This document shows, in pieces, positions 1 to 10,420 of a stretch of DNA of 64,000 nt. The notes beneath the pieces were generated by a model, which searched no databases, was not told where the DNA came from, and was given only the letters and a program-made list of their open reading frames with translations. Both the position numbers and the translations under genes were made by a program. Where the stretch lies: NCBI GenBank assembly GCA_938743325.2, contig OW568900.1, positions 248,001-312,000 of the forward strand, written 5' to 3'. Numbering within the stretch: the stretch's first letter is position 1; every line of letters starts with the position of its first letter. Source of the stretch: Pycnococcus provasolii. Taxonomy: Eukaryota; Chlorophyta; Pseudoscourfieldiophyceae; Pseudoscourfieldiales; Pycnococcaceae.

Positions 1-737
1 GGCGCGAACGGCGTCACTTCGTCGTCGACGAGCTCGAGTTCGATTTCGCGCTCCGCGTCGTTGTCGTCGTCGTCGTCGTGCGCCGCCTTTTCTCCGTCGG
101 GACTCTCCACGACACGTACGAGCGGTATGCTCGTATTTCTCAGCGCAGCATATATTCCCGCCATGAGCACGTCGGTCGTCGCGAGGTCGTCGCGCACGAC
201 GTGTACGTGAACGTACAGCCACCAGACGCGTTTATGCGGTACTACGCACAGCGCCTCCAGGTTGATACAGTCCTGCGCACCATTTTCGCCTCTGGGAAGG
301 AGGGCGGCTGCAAGACGTGCGGCAACGGCGTCCGTTCGCGACGTGGGCATGTCCGCCGACGACGGCAAGGCGTTTGCGTGCGCACCTCCTCCCGCGGCGG
401 CTGCTGGGTCGGCGTGCGCGCCCGTTTGCGGCGTCGCCGCGAGTGCAGCCGCCCCAAACTCGACAGAAATCTCAATCGCACCACTCTTAGGTCTGATAGG
501 TCTTGGTGGCGCGACGTCCGCACGTACGGTGACGATGGCAGCGACTGCGGACGATACTTTGAGAGCACATGATCCGTCCATAAGAGGAGCAGCCCCAAGA
601 CTCATGGAGTAGGGTCGGAATTCCAAACAAGATCGTCCATCCAGACGTATGCCGCCTGAAATTCTTCGAAAACTTCCAAGGCAGTCACTCGAAGCTATTG
701 CTAAACTTGCGCCATGAGACGCACCTAACGGCGGCAT
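1..737 (-). CDS. Exosome complex subunit RRP42 (EXOSC7)-like, 3' end outside window
   Basis: The reading frame is open from an ATG at 737, just downstream of an in-frame stop at 744-746, to the left edge, giving about 245 residues. It reads as an RNase PH-fold exosome ring subunit. An RLDGRSCLEFRP block near residue 30 matches the R.DGR...FR signature of the family. It is followed by a segment IEISVEFG and then by LCVVPHKRVWWLYVHVHVV, which resembles the RRP42 core strand LC..P....WVLYVD. AALRNTSIPLVRV then matches AALFNTRIPRVRV. These exosome ring subunits are catalytically inert in most eukaryotes and build the RNA-degradation barrel in nucleus and cytoplasm. An Ala/Gly-rich insert lies near residues 100-125 and an Asp-rich loop near 215. 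RRP43 or RRP45 are less likely alternatives. The gene is divergent from the gene at 1225. Confidence 0.8.
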   Translation of the reverse strand, partial: MPPLGASHGASLAIASSDCLGSFRRISGGIRLDGRSCLEFRPYSMSLGAAPLMDGSCALKVSSAVAAIVTVRADVAPPRPIRPKSGAIEISVEFGAAALAATPQTGAHADPAAAAGGGAHANALPSSADMPTSRTDAVAARLAAALLPRGENGAQDCINLEALCVVPHKRVWWLYVHVHVVRDDLATTDVLMAGIYAALRNTSIPLVRVVESPDGEKAAHDDDDDNDAEREIELELVDDEVTPFA

Positions 738-1224
738 CGCCACTTAAAGGGTTAGAAAAGAAAGAATTCGTGAAGAATTCTTACAAACAACGTTTCTTCT
801 GAAAAAAGATTAAAAAGGTGCACGCGGCGCGCGGCGGCGGCGGCAGCCTAACCCTAAACCCTAACCAGAAACCCAACCCCGAAAAGAAAAGAAAAGAATA
901 CCAAACCCCTAAACGAAAACCCGAAAACGAAACCCCACGCCTACTCTTATGATGATGATGTTAGGGTTACCCTAGGGTTACGTTAGGGGTTCCAAGGGGG
1001 GCACCCAAGCTTGCGAAGTGTTAGGGTTTCGGCATCTAGCTACCTTAGGGTTACGAAGGGGAGCCCATTAAAAAAGGAGGAGCCCATCAGCTTCAGCCCA
1101 AGCTTGCGAAGTGTTAGGGTTTACGCCACTGATCTAGGGTTACGAATGAGCGGCTGCGAACCTCCCTCCCCTGGGAGATATCATTCCCCTGGAGCCTCAA
1201 ACTCAAACTACATACGCTCGCTCA
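738..1224. repeat. Divergent intergenic region with degenerate telomere-like repeats
   Basis: Between two divergent genes. CCCTAA-type copies lie near 848-880 and TTAGGG-type copies near 961-1140, including three spaced repeats of a GTTAGGGTTT/TAGGGTTACG theme. No open frame looks coding. An ATG-rich run (GATGATGATG) lies near 950. Confidence 0.75.
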
Positions 1225-2988
1225 ATGTCCGTCGTCGCCAAACCCAAGTGTGCAATGAGTGCACGTGGCCTGCCCGCCTTGGGTTCCCAGCGTGCTCATA
1301 GACTTCGTGATCATCTTCCTGTGAAGTCTGTGAATCTAATTAGCAGGAGGAGCCTGAGTAACCAAAACACTCCCCAGAATGGGTCCTATTTGGGATTAGC
1401 AGCAGCAGCTTCTTCTCGTTCAACGCCTGATTATGCAACAGCCTGCAGAACAAGTCAGTCTTGTTCTTTTCCTTTGAAACCTTGCAGGACTTCTTCGTCT
1501 CAGAGGAAGAAGAAAGCGTCTTCTTCATCATCTTCTTCATCTCGTTCAAGGACGTTTCCAGTCGTAGCGGCGCTAAGCAGCCACCCGCTCGGCGACGACT
1601 CGTTGGAAGATAAAAAACCAACCTCGGAGGATATCCCGTCCGAAGTTCGTACAGCCGTGCTCGATGCCGCCGAGTCGCTCGGATCAAGGGTCACCGTAGG
1701 TGACGTCGCCGCACGATCAGGCGTCTCGCTGCCGCAGACGGAGCGCGCCCTGCAGGCGATCGCCATGGACGCGGGAGGAACGCTCGAGGTCACGGAGACG
1801 GGCGAACTGACGTACGTGCTCCCCCGCGACGTCGGAGCAAGACTCGCCGCAAAGAGCGCAAGGATACGCCTCGAGCCGGTGATTCAAAAGACACAGAAAG
1901 TCATGAGCTACGTCGTTCGCGTGTCTTTCGGGACGGCACTCCTTGCCAGTATCGCGCTCGTGTACACCGCGCTGTACCTCGTCATGAACAGCTCGAACCG
2001 CGAGGAGCGCAGCTCGTCGCGCAGCTCCTTCGGCGGCTATGGCGGATTCTACATGTACCCCACCGACTTCCTCTGGTATTGGGACCCGTACCACTACGAG
2101 AGGAGGCGCATGGCCCAGCTGTACGGCGAGCCGGAGCCGATGAACTTCTTCGAGGCTGTGTTCAGCTTCGTCTTCGGCGACGGCGATCCCAACCAGTTCT
2201 CCGAGCAGAGCCGATGGGAGCTCGTCGGACGCATGATACGCGCTCGCGGTGGCGTCGTGACCGCCGAACAGCTCGCGCCGTACCTGAACCTGATTGGGGA
2301 TGCGCGCAGCCCTGGCAGGAGCCCGCTTGTGCTCGAGCCAGCGAGCGGTGGCACGGTCGAGACGACGGTGATGGATGAGGGCTTTGTCCTCGAAGTTCTT
2401 CAGCGCTTCGACGGCACGCCCGAGGTGGACGACGACGGAAACATTTTCTACTCGTTCCCCGCACTGCGCACTACCGCGGGCGGAGGCGCCTTCTCGAGTG
2501 ATCTGCAGAACACGCCTCGTGCTTTCGTTATGCGCAACTGGAAGTTCTCCGAGGCACAGCCAGGCCAGCTCATGATGGCTGGCTTGCTTGGTGCCGCGAA
2601 CCTCGTTGGCGTCGTGCTCCTGGGCGGCGTGCTCAGCAACCCGACCACGATGGCAAAAATCATGTACGCCTACGGGAAAAACAGCGGCCCCGCGACGATC
2701 ATCTCCACGGCGGCTTTCCTTTACCCCGCACTCATCGCGTACGCGGTGGCCTTCTTCGCCGTGCCTTTCCTACGAATGATGTGGAATGCGCGTCGCAATG
2801 CGCAGCTCGACGCGGAGAACGAGGCGCGCCTGGAGGCGGCTGCCGCCATTGCGAATGCGGGACCCGCTACGTCCTCCAAGCTGCAGCGCGCCGAGCAGCG
2901 CTCGCGGTCCGCGGGCATGGATGTGCTCAGTCGCGACCGCGTGATTTTTTCGAGCGAGCAAAGCAGCTCCGAGTGGAGCAACAACTAA
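1225..2988 (+). CDS. Plastid membrane protein of the At5g03900 family
   Basis: 587 residues starting at the ATG at 1225. The first about 110 residues are Ser/Arg/Lys-rich with few acids, as in a chloroplast transit peptide. A helical region at about 139-203 (DVAARSGVSLPQTERALQ) looks like a winged-helix module. One membrane segment lies at about 236-256. The family signature FFEAVFSFVFGDGDPN is at about 308-323, and two further membrane segments lie at about 449-470 and 491-516. In plants this family is chloroplast-targeted and sometimes labelled 'iron-sulphur cluster biosynthesis family', but its biochemical function is not established. The transit peptide and family assignment are recalled knowledge; membrane segments are read from the sequence. 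Confidence 0.8.
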   Translation: MSVVAKPKCAMSARGLPALGSQRAHRLRDHLPVKSVNLISRRSLSNQNTPQNGSYLGLAAAASSRSTPDYATACRTSQSCSFPLKPCRTSSSQRKKKASSSSSSSSRSRTFPVVAALSSHPLGDDSLEDKKPTSEDIPSEVRTAVLDAAESLGSRVTVGDVAARSGVSLPQTERALQAIAMDAGGTLEVTETGELTYVLPRDVGARLAAKSARIRLEPVIQKTQKVMSYVVRVSFGTALLASIALVYTALYLVMNSSNREERSSSRSSFGGYGGFYMYPTDFLWYWDPYHYERRRMAQLYGEPEPMNFFEAVFSFVFGDGDPNQFSEQSRWELVGRMIRARGGVVTAEQLAPYLNLIGDARSPGRSPLVLEPASGGTVETTVMDEGFVLEVLQRFDGTPEVDDDGNIFYSFPALRTTAGGGAFSSDLQNTPRAFVMRNWKFSEAQPGQLMMAGLLGAANLVGVVLLGGVLSNPTTMAKIMYAYGKNSGPATIISTAAFLYPALIAYAVAFFAVPFLRMMWNARRNAQLDAENEARLEAAAAIANAGPATSSKLQRAEQRSRSAGMDVLSRDRVIFSSEQSSSEWSNN

Positions 2989-4773
2989 GCTAAGCTCATT
3001 CCACTCAGTAACGGAAAAAAACTACTTTTCATCAAGTGAAGTGAAGGATTCTAGCTTGTCCAACCTTCTCCTACGAGCCTTTTAATCGTCGTAAATATTG
3101 TCCAGATGAACACAAATGTCTTCAGGAGAAACTATGTGCGCATGAACCAAAGTGGACATACAACAACAAGCCAGCGTAACAACAAGCCACGGCCGGCGTA
3201 CTGTACGTCCCCAACGAGCTATAGGTAACACATAGAACTACCAGTGGTCGCGACGGGAGGACCACATGCACATGTCATGCCTGCCAAACCAAACCAAACC
3301 AAACCAACCTTTTCAAGAGATGCCCATCGAACTAACTACGGTACTTCACCGACCTACGAGGTACGTGTAATACCAAAAGTAAAAAGCACAGCAACACATA
3401 TCTCACTCACATGAAGGTCAACATCTCTCTCTTTATAGCTGGAGCCGCGGCCGCTAAGAGTAGCTAGCCCTGGACACACACACGTATTACCAACATATAC
3501 GCGCGTGTATTTGCGCCATCCTTCGGAGTTGGGCGCGATGGAGTTCACCGCCGCGGCCGGGGGGGGAGGAAAACACATCAAGGTGGTAACCCTAACGGTA
3601 ACCCTAACCCTAACTTCTTCCCCCTGAAACCCTATCCCGGGTAGCCCTTCCCTATCCCCCGGGCCCCCCCCCGCGGGGGTTCTTCCTCCCTCCTCCTCCA
3701 AGCTTTCTCTCTCCTCCTCCTCCCTGACTCCCTCACCTGAAGGTGGTGTGGTCTTTGTCCGCCATCTTTTCCTTTGCAGGGTGACCAAACTTGTTGTCAC
3801 AGTTGGTGTCACGGTTGTCCGTTGATCGATGGGGACATTCGAATTTTGCTCAGATATTACCTCAGGTGTCCACCGTGGAGCGTCCGCGTCCCCGTCGACA
3901 ATTTTTTCCCGTTCGTGCGATATTGGGAACGGAAAAGCTTGGCACTTTTCATCGGCACGACGGGTGACTTGTCGGATAAAAAGCCTCGCATTTTGCTCTG
4001 ATATTTGCTTTTCCGCAAGCGCGACCCTTTTTGTAAGGGCAGGTTTTCGTTTTTCCTTTGCATTTTCTTGTGATTCTTGCCACGGAGGCGAACGTGTTGG
4101 CATGGAAAACGGTGGCGAATGTGCGGTGAGGTGGACGCGATTGGATAGGCTTGCCGTTGGCTCTGTGACCCACAGCCGTACGCGTTCGTCTCGGTTGCGC
4201 TTTCGATGAGTTTTTGAGGATTTGGGTGAGCGGGTGGTCGTGGGATACCGCGATGGGCAGCCTGTAGATGTGGCGCATCCAGGATTCGAGGAAAAAGCTC
4301 TAGCAAGAGAAGGGAGAAAAGAAAACACAACAGAAGAAAATCACATAAGATAAGGCGTACTAAAGGGAGCAAACTTGCGAAACCAACGGGAAACCAAAGT
4401 GGAAAAAATGACAATAACGTGAAAACGAACGAGGGAAATTATAGGAGGAATTTGCGCCGATTTGCGCGTCGGGAACTTTCCCTAATAAATAATTAAAAAA
4501 ACGCATTTGCGCCGTTTCGCGCAGCGTGAGAAAAAGCCCCTAATGGGCGTCGCATTTCACAGGGGAATTTTGCGCGATTATTATTATTATTGGGAAAAAT
4601 GCAGATAACTTTAGGAAAAAGCGCAAACACACCCCTAAGGCCTTAGCTGTTGTTGGTGTATCCAGCGGCGCACGTGTGTTTCTTACCCTGTTGTTGCACG
4701 AGCCTGTGCGCGGCCGCTCCCGTCCTCTCGGCGTCCATCTCTCTCTCCTCCTCTTGTGGAGCTTGAGCGTCTG

Positions 4774-4821
<48 letters not shown>

Positions 4822-4981
4822 ACTTCACTGCTGTGTGTGTGTGTTCACTGCTGTGTGTGTTCACAGCTTACCTCGACTTCGCTTAACCGTATATATATAC
4901 CACTCATTGTTCTGGAGGCTCATCTCCATCTCGAGTTCATCTCTTGTTGTCTATAAATAGGCGTATCTATACGACTGGTAT
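2989..4981. other. Gene-poor 2-kb intergenic stretch
   Basis: No convincing gene. It contains an AAACC run at 3287-3306, a short CCCTAA array at 3586-3614, a CCCGGG/C-rich patch near 3650-3680, AT-rich sequence with TTATTATTATT near 4579, and a (TG)n microsatellite at about 4775-4820 with satellite TG runs to 4860. A 324-residue open frame on the minus strand (3354-4328) is low-complexity, matches nothing recognised and crosses the telomere-like array, so it is not called a gene. Confidence 0.6.
4775..4860. repeat. (TG)n dinucleotide microsatellite
   Basis: An almost pure TG run of about 45 bp followed by two shorter TG runs, about 120-200 bp upstream of the start of the Q/H-rich protein gene. 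Confidence 0.95.
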
Positions 4982-6901
4982 ATGGCATACGCGCAAACTC
5001 ACACATATCCATACGAGAACCAACAACAACAACAACAGCTCACACCTCCTCATTCTCATTCTCATTCTCATTCTCACCCTTCGTGTTTTCTTTCGCACTC
5101 GTACGCGATACAACAACAGCAACCACTTTCACCTTCCGCCGCGCCACTCCACTATTCGCACTCGCACTCGCAAATACACCACCTCACTCAAGCCAACCAC
5201 TTCACGGCACCCCTTCCAAAAGCTGCTGCTGCGATGATGATGTCGGGCACCGACGCGTCAGCGGCAAACTTGCAACAACATAACCGAGGCTCCCTCACTC
5301 AACTGCCAACCCCACAACAGGTGGTCCCGCAAATAGCGATGGACGCCGCAGCCTCGATGACGCAACACCTCACAGCCTCGCAGCCAGCCACCTTGCAGGC
5401 GCCACACATGCCGCCGTTCGATCCCGCGTTCCTCTCCAACAACATGGCCGCCATGTACTCCATGCCGTGGGCAGCAAACGCCGCGCAGTTCTGGGCACAC
5501 GCCGGGGCGTTCTGGGGACCTGCGGCGTCACAGCCACCGCCCGTCATGCCCGTCAGCTCGGAGGCACTCAAGAGTTTGCAGAGGGCCGCAGACCAGCAAC
5601 GCTTACCACAGCCACCAACACCGCCGTTCTTGCACGCCGCACATCCGTTACACACCAACCTCGCCTCACCTCGCGCTCACGCCCAGCACCAAAAGACGCT
5701 CCACACTCACCACGCTCCCGCTCTCGCTCACCAGTGCCACCATCCTGCGGGCAAGGACAACAAGCTTGCGATCCCAATGGCGCCGGCGGCGGCGTCGCCG
5801 CACCACTGTTCAGGCGACCCGTCCATTGGAGGAGGTATTGCCGCCATACCTGGGCCGCAGTTTCGGCGCTGTCCCGTGTGCAAGGTGCGCAAGAATGGTA
5901 AGTGCGGCACGCCCGTTGCCAGCCCAAAGTGCCTGCGCCGCATTGGCGTCTGGTGCCCTCGTGCGGCGGAGCCGGAGGATCTCGCCGTTTCCGCCGGCGC
6001 GCCTGGACTTGCTCACGCGCTCGTCGCAGCAGGATTGCCACCTGGTGCATTCGAGGCGGCAGCGATGGCGACGCAGGCTCGATTGCTCGGACCGCAGGCG
6101 GCTGCCGCCGCCGCTGCTGCCGCCGCCGCCGTAAGTCAAGGCACGGACGTGGGTGCGCATGCAACCTCTCCAGCAGCCGCAGCGGCCGCAGCTGTGGCCG
6201 CCGCCGCGGCGGCGGCAACGGGAGCCCATCCTCCGTGGATGCCACCGATGGCTGGTCTCGAGGAGGCGGCGGCCACGACGCTCGCGCTGCTGAAGCGTGA
6301 GCCTTCGCCAGAGCCAAGGCCACCTCCACCTCCCAATGCCGACATGCCAACAGCGAAGCGCGCTCGCCTCGACAGCTCCGTCGTGCCAGTGCCCGTTCGC
6401 CCGTCGGCGTCAATTGGCAGGACGCCGTCAATCGTGGCGCTTGCCAACTCGGCGAAGCCTCCACCGCCAGGCTTGATTCCGATCAAGGGAAGCAACGATT
6501 CCATCGCAATCGGCAAGGAGAGCACACCGCCTCTCACGTCGTCGGGCGCACCAAGCAACACCATCTTGAGCCTTCCGAGCATATCGCTTCTCAATCAGGG
6601 TGAGCAGACGAGCGCCGAGCCCGCAGTCACGAAGAAGGGCGGCATGGCCACGACGACAACGACGACGGCGACGACGACCAAGCCATTATCGCCAAAGACC
6701 ACGACGCCACCACTTGCAGAGAATGGCCCTCGTGCCATGACGCCGATTCGCGGTCCCGATGAATCGCGCGGCGCGGAGACAAAGAATGGCGGCGAGTGGT
6801 CGGCGGAGGAGGAAGGCGAAGGCGACCGTGGCGCGCGATGCGGATCTGAGGAGACAGACGGCTCTGGTGCAAGTGGAGCGGGCACTTACAACTCGTCGTG
6901 A
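4982..6901 (+). CDS. Q/H/Ala-rich low-complexity protein with a Cys-rich motif, putative nuclear regulator
   Basis: 639 residues, not recognised as a known family. The N-terminus is rich in His, Gln and Ser, including HSHSHSHSH and poly-Gln runs. The only ordered-looking part is at about residues 297-325: CPVC-x7-CGT-x6-CLRR-x4-C, preceded by FRR, a compact Cys cluster that could bind zinc. Long poly-Ala tracts follow (about 376-415), then a KREPSPEPRPPPPP segment, a basic KRARL patch that could be a nuclear localisation signal, and a Thr-rich tail. This composition is typical of transcriptional regulators in GC-rich algae, but function is inferred from composition only. The gene is convergent with the fatty acid hydroxylase gene 240 bp downstream. 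Confidence 0.7.
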   Translation: MAYAQTHTYPYENQQQQQQLTPPHSHSHSHSHPSCFLSHSYAIQQQQPLSPSAAPLHYSHSHSQIHHLTQANHFTAPLPKAAAAMMMSGTDASAANLQQHNRGSLTQLPTPQQVVPQIAMDAAASMTQHLTASQPATLQAPHMPPFDPAFLSNNMAAMYSMPWAANAAQFWAHAGAFWGPAASQPPPVMPVSSEALKSLQRAADQQRLPQPPTPPFLHAAHPLHTNLASPRAHAQHQKTLHTHHAPALAHQCHHPAGKDNKLAIPMAPAAASPHHCSGDPSIGGGIAAIPGPQFRRCPVCKVRKNGKCGTPVASPKCLRRIGVWCPRAAEPEDLAVSAGAPGLAHALVAAGLPPGAFEAAAMATQARLLGPQAAAAAAAAAAAVSQGTDVGAHATSPAAAAAAAVAAAAAAATGAHPPWMPPMAGLEEAAATTLALLKREPSPEPRPPPPPNADMPTAKRARLDSSVVPVPVRPSASIGRTPSIVALANSAKPPPPGLIPIKGSNDSIAIGKESTPPLTSSGAPSNTILSLPSISLLNQGEQTSAEPAVTKKGGMATTTTTTATTTKPLSPKTTTPPLAENGPRAMTPIRGPDESRGAETKNGGEWSAEEEGEGDRGARCGSEETDGSGASGAGTYNSS

Positions 6902-7141
6902 CACCCTGTTCATATTCGACGTGCGACGAGTGTATATATATATAGCACTACATCTTACGGGCTTTTGGGTGACATCGGATGAGGATTCATGGCTACCAGA
7001 GGGTTTTACTTTACTATATAGGGATAACTACAATTATTTTGTTATGTGTTTTTGTAACTTGGTACACAAACAATGTCCAAAAAAAAAAAGCGAACTGGAA
7101 TGAATGAGCAATCAATCTTAGTTACAACGATGACTATTTTG

Positions 7142-8221
7142 TCAACAATCGCTTGCCTTCGTGCCAAAGAGGCGGTCGACGTACCCATTCGAAATCCCGA
7201 AGTTGTGGTCGTGACTGTGGAAGTGATGCGCCATGTGAGACCGGCGCACGCTCGCGAGCCACCGGTGAGCCCACGAGACTGGCGACGCGATGTTGTTACG
7301 TGTCGTCGCTGTGGAGGAGCCACCCCCGTGGCGACGACTGTGCACGAGAAAGTGCAGGCAGTCGTACGCGACGTATCCGAGAAGCGAGCCCGCGAAGCAC
7401 GCGTCGGCGACGGCGTCTGGGGCGGCAGTTACGCGCGCGACGGCGCGGTATGCGGTGAAGAACGCGTAGACGACAGGTGCTGCGGGCAGAGGTGGGAAGA
7501 CAAGCCTTCGCGTGTCCATGGGAAACTTGTGGTGGCAGCCGTGCAGGAGGAAGTGTGTTTTGATGGCGAGTTGTGAGCTGACGTCGACGTGGAAAGCGAA
7601 GCGGTGTATGATGTACTCCGCGACCCACCAGACGGCGACACCGAGCATGAGGCTAACGATTGCGATGGGCGGTCCAAGAACACCAAAGTTCGTGGCTAGC
7701 GCGGATACGGACGAGCCGAGCGTCACGAGTGCGATGGGTGTCCATAGTGCTGGCACGACGTACCACGGCGTTTGCGTGATGGACTCAAGCAGTGCCGATG
7801 TGAAAAATTTCGGAAGTTGTTGTTTTATGTTTTTGTTGGAAGATGATGATGTTGACGACGACGACGACGACGACGTCATGACGGGGCTGTGCACCCACTT
7901 TCTGTACTGCGTTCCCGATAAAGAAGAGAGCTGCGGCACGATAGGAAGGCGCATGTCCACGAGTGCGTTTATGTTATGCATACTGTTGTTTTGTTGATGC
8001 GTGCGTGCAGCGCGTTCTACGAGGTGATCACCCGCACCACTACCACCCCCACTACCACTCCTCTTCGTTTGAGCGATCCCTCTCGCTTTCAGAGGCTGTT
8101 CTGAAAGAAACACCCCGGCGGATTTGTAAAAAGAACCAGAGCCGTCCAGAGCTTGTTGTTTTTCTTCTATGAGAGGAGCAGCTGGAAGTGTATAGCTACT
8201 ATGTTCATCCTTTGAGACCAT
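7142..8221 (-). CDS. Fatty acid 2-hydroxylase (FAH1/Scs7-type), sphingolipid acyl-chain hydroxylase
   Basis: 359 residues from the first in-frame ATG at 8221; the frame is open further upstream only through non-ATG codons. Membrane segments surround the histidine clusters of di-iron membrane hydroxylases: HRFAFH (about 206-211), HFLLHGCHH (about 223-231), HFLVH (about 290-294) and HMAHHFHSHDHNFGISN (about 329-345). The HGCHHKFPMD spacing is that of ceramide fatty acyl 2-hydroxylases of the endoplasmic reticulum. As in land-plant FAH proteins there is no N-terminal cytochrome b5 domain; instead about 150 poorly ordered, Ser-rich residues precede the catalytic part. The 2-hydroxylation of very-long-chain acyl groups of sphingolipids is the expected reaction. 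Confidence 0.85.
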   Translation of the reverse strand: MVSKDEHSSYTLPAAPLIEEKQQALDGSGSFYKSAGVFLSEQPLKARGIAQTKRSGSGGGSGAGDHLVERAARTHQQNNSMHNINALVDMRLPIVPQLSSLSGTQYRKWVHSPVMTSSSSSSSTSSSSNKNIKQQLPKFFTSALLESITQTPWYVVPALWTPIALVTLGSSVSALATNFGVLGPPIAIVSLMLGVAVWWVAEYIIHRFAFHVDVSSQLAIKTHFLLHGCHHKFPMDTRRLVFPPLPAAPVVYAFFTAYRAVARVTAAPDAVADACFAGSLLGYVAYDCLHFLVHSRRHGGGSSTATTRNNIASPVSWAHRWLASVRRSHMAHHFHSHDHNFGISNGYVDRLFGTKASDC

Positions 8222-8885
8222 GATATGCTTGCCTGCTTGCGTGATTCTATATATTGATCGACTCCAAGTAGGCTCACAAATCACAAGAGCGACCACAAAC
8301 AAGACCAAGAGCGACCACAAACAAGAAACACCAGTTTGTAGTTTGAGATGAGTGCACGAGATCTCCTGAGATACAAGAAACACTCACGAGCTCAACAAGC
8401 TCACTCACCTATAAGCACCACTGGTCAAGGCAAGATCAAAGACACAGGAGCTGATCCACCAACAGGGAGCAGATCCAGCGCTGGGATCCAGCCGTAGGGT
8501 AGGATGAAGATGAAGATGAAGTTGGGACCACCAAGATGAAGATGGCCACGAGCTCCGAAGCCACACACCACAGAGAAAATAATAAAAATACGAGTTGGAA
8601 AAACCTGAAAACGGGTTTTCTTAAACGGGGAGGGACGCGTGGTCCATGAATTTACTCTAGTGGATGGACAACGACGGATCCCCGAAGAGAAACACCGTCC
8701 AGGAGGGACTCCAGGGGGCCAGGCCTGCCAGGGGGGAGGAGTCTCGAGGACACCTCCGAAACCCTACGATAACCCTAGTGGCCCCTAACCAACTGTAACC
8801 CTAACCCTAACCCTAGGAAGTAGCCCTAACCAAACCCTAACCCCAAAAGGAAGTAGCCCTGACCAAACCCTAACCTAACGGCGAG
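8222..8885. repeat. 5' intergenic region with CCCTAA-type array, left flank of transposon
   Basis: Upstream region of the hydroxylase gene. The distal part (about 8790-8878) is a degenerate CCCTAACC array containing two copies of a GGAAGTAGCCCTRACC unit. The last seven bases, CGGCGAG at 8879-8885, are repeated after the right end of the adjoining transposon. Confidence 0.8.
8879..8885. repeat. Target site duplication, left copy (CGGCGAG)
   Basis: Identical to 16408-16414 immediately beyond the opposite terminal inverted repeat. Length 7 bp. Confidence 0.85.
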
Positions 8886-8973
8886 CAAGGGCATATTAAT
8901 CCGTGGGCAGGTCACTCACGACTTCCCCGTTGAAGCCTCACTTGACAACAGGGGTTTGGCGATTTCTGTTTTT
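8886..8973 (+). repeat. Left terminal inverted repeat of P-like transposon
   Basis: 88 bp, perfect reverse complement of 16320-16407. Identity ends at the inner T run, where the left copy continues CGGG and the right copy does not. Confidence 0.95.
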
Positions 8974-9272
8974 CGGGTTTATTGTTTCTCTGGCTCGGAC
9001 ATTCTCCTCCGACAATGGCGGGTCAACAGGTGCGTTGCTCTTACATTTCTCAGGGTTGTGAACAATCTGTTCAGTGAAAGAGCAATTCCGTCTAACAGAA
9101 ATGTCTGTACCTGTGTGTTGAACACGCGTGCAAAGTTTGGGCGAGGGTTTATTGACAGTTTTTTTTTTTTTTTATCTAACATAAACTCATCCACACACGA
9201 CAACTTACACATAGAACCTTGATAAAGCTGCGAAGGAAAAAAAATGTGTAAAACGTACAAGGGTTGTGGCGA

Positions 9273-9433
9273 ACATGGCAAAAGCGAGGGCAGCCTTAGG
9301 AAGCGGCCGTTCGAATGAAGCGGCCGCAGTTGACCGTTCCGTAAAGAAGTCGTGCTCTGGGTTCACGGAGGCAGACTTTAAAACGGATGTGTCGTGGCGC
9401 ATGATGGTGGGTGGCGTGGCGGTGTTGAGGTGA
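9273..9433 (+). other. Candidate first exon of the transposase
   Basis: A short ATG frame of 52 residues beginning MAKARAALGSG and containing SGFTEADFKTDVSWRMM. It lies inside the left arm of the transposon and ends at an AG/GTGAGG that could act as a splice donor. P-type transposases are commonly spliced and the transposase frame at 12030 lacks an obvious DNA-binding N-terminus, so this may be its first exon. No acceptor is demonstrated. Confidence 0.25.
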
Positions 9434-9629
9434 GGAGAAGAGATGTGTTTGGGGTTTAAGGAGAGGAGAGGAGGCGATAGGAGATGGTGTTTTGGTTTCC
9501 CCCAACCCCAAGGGCTTTTGCCTGGCGAAGGTTGGTTGAGGTTTGGGACCCTCCCCCAAGGTGTCGGGAGTTTGTTAGCAAAGGGACCGTTAGGTGGGGG
9601 GTTGGGTGTTGCCCTCCCCTTGGAGTGGG

Positions 9630-9881
9630 ACGACCGACTTTAGTTGTCGACGCGTTTTTTGTGTACGTCTGTGGCGTACGCTGACGACAAGGTGTGGTGT
9701 GGTGTTGGTGTTTACTTGTTACAGAACTTCTTGACTCTACTTGGCTTGGTGAACACACACGTGGTACAGGTGGTGCCTTAAGTTGTGGTGTGGCTGACGG
9801 AGAAAACAAAGGAGATCTAAGGCGAGTTGAGGTGCGGTGGTGGAGGTGGCGTGGTGCCGTGGCGAGGTTTTAGAAGTAAGT
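9630..9881 (+). repeat. Direct repeat, 5' copy (LTR-like)
   Basis: 252 bp, identical to 11778-12029, offset 2,148 bp. Ends TAGAAGTAAGT. Does not show canonical TG...CA ends. Confidence 0.9.
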
Positions 9882-9954
9882 TACACAAAAAACGAGACGG
9901 TGAGGAGTTTGGAGTGGTGACGTGAGGTGAAGGTGAAAACAGGTGAGTGAGGGA

Positions 9955-10420
9955 GTCCAACGTCAGCGTGAGATTCCAAACATCAGGGTGAGATTCCAAA
10001 CATCAGTGAGCGTGGGATTCCAAACATCAGCAGCGAACGTGGGATTCCAAAGGCGTGGATCGCAAGCAGCAGGTGAGCACGGATCGCAAGCACTAGGTGA
10101 ACGTGGATCGCGGCTTAAGGCGAGGGAAGTAGCGTAGCAGTTGAGGGTGAACCCAGCAAGCAAGCGGGAGATTCCAAACATCAGTGAGCTTGGGATTCCA
10201 AACATCAGCAGTGAGGGTGGGATTCCAAAGGCGTGGATCGCAAGCAGCAGGTGAGCACGGTTCGCGAGCACTGGGTGAACGTGGATCGCGGCTTAAGGCG
10301 AGCGAAGCAGAACAACACGTGAGTGTGGGATTCCAACATCAGGGTGAGATTCCAAACGCGTGGATCCCAAGCAGCAGGTGAGCACGGATCCCAAGCAGCA
10401 GACAACGCGGATCGCAGGCA
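9955..10420 (+). repeat. Tandem repeats with a 178-bp period
   Basis: About two and a half diverged copies with a 178-bp period (compare 9991 with 10169). Each copy contains GATTCCAAACATCAG two or three times, then GGCGTGGATCGCAAGCAGCAGGTGAGCACGG and GTGAACGTGGATCGCGGCTTAAGGCGAG-type segments. The repeats run into the gag-like coding part of the nested element. Confidence 0.85.

Noticed and set aside
3354-4328. 324-codon open frame on the minus strand
   Set aside because: Crosses a telomere-like array and low-complexity tracts; no motif, no good start context.
9955-10420. CRISPR-like array of GATTCCAAACATCAG repeats
   Set aside because: Repeat spacing is irregular and the sequences between are themselves repeated; eukaryotic context; it is a 178-bp tandem repeat.
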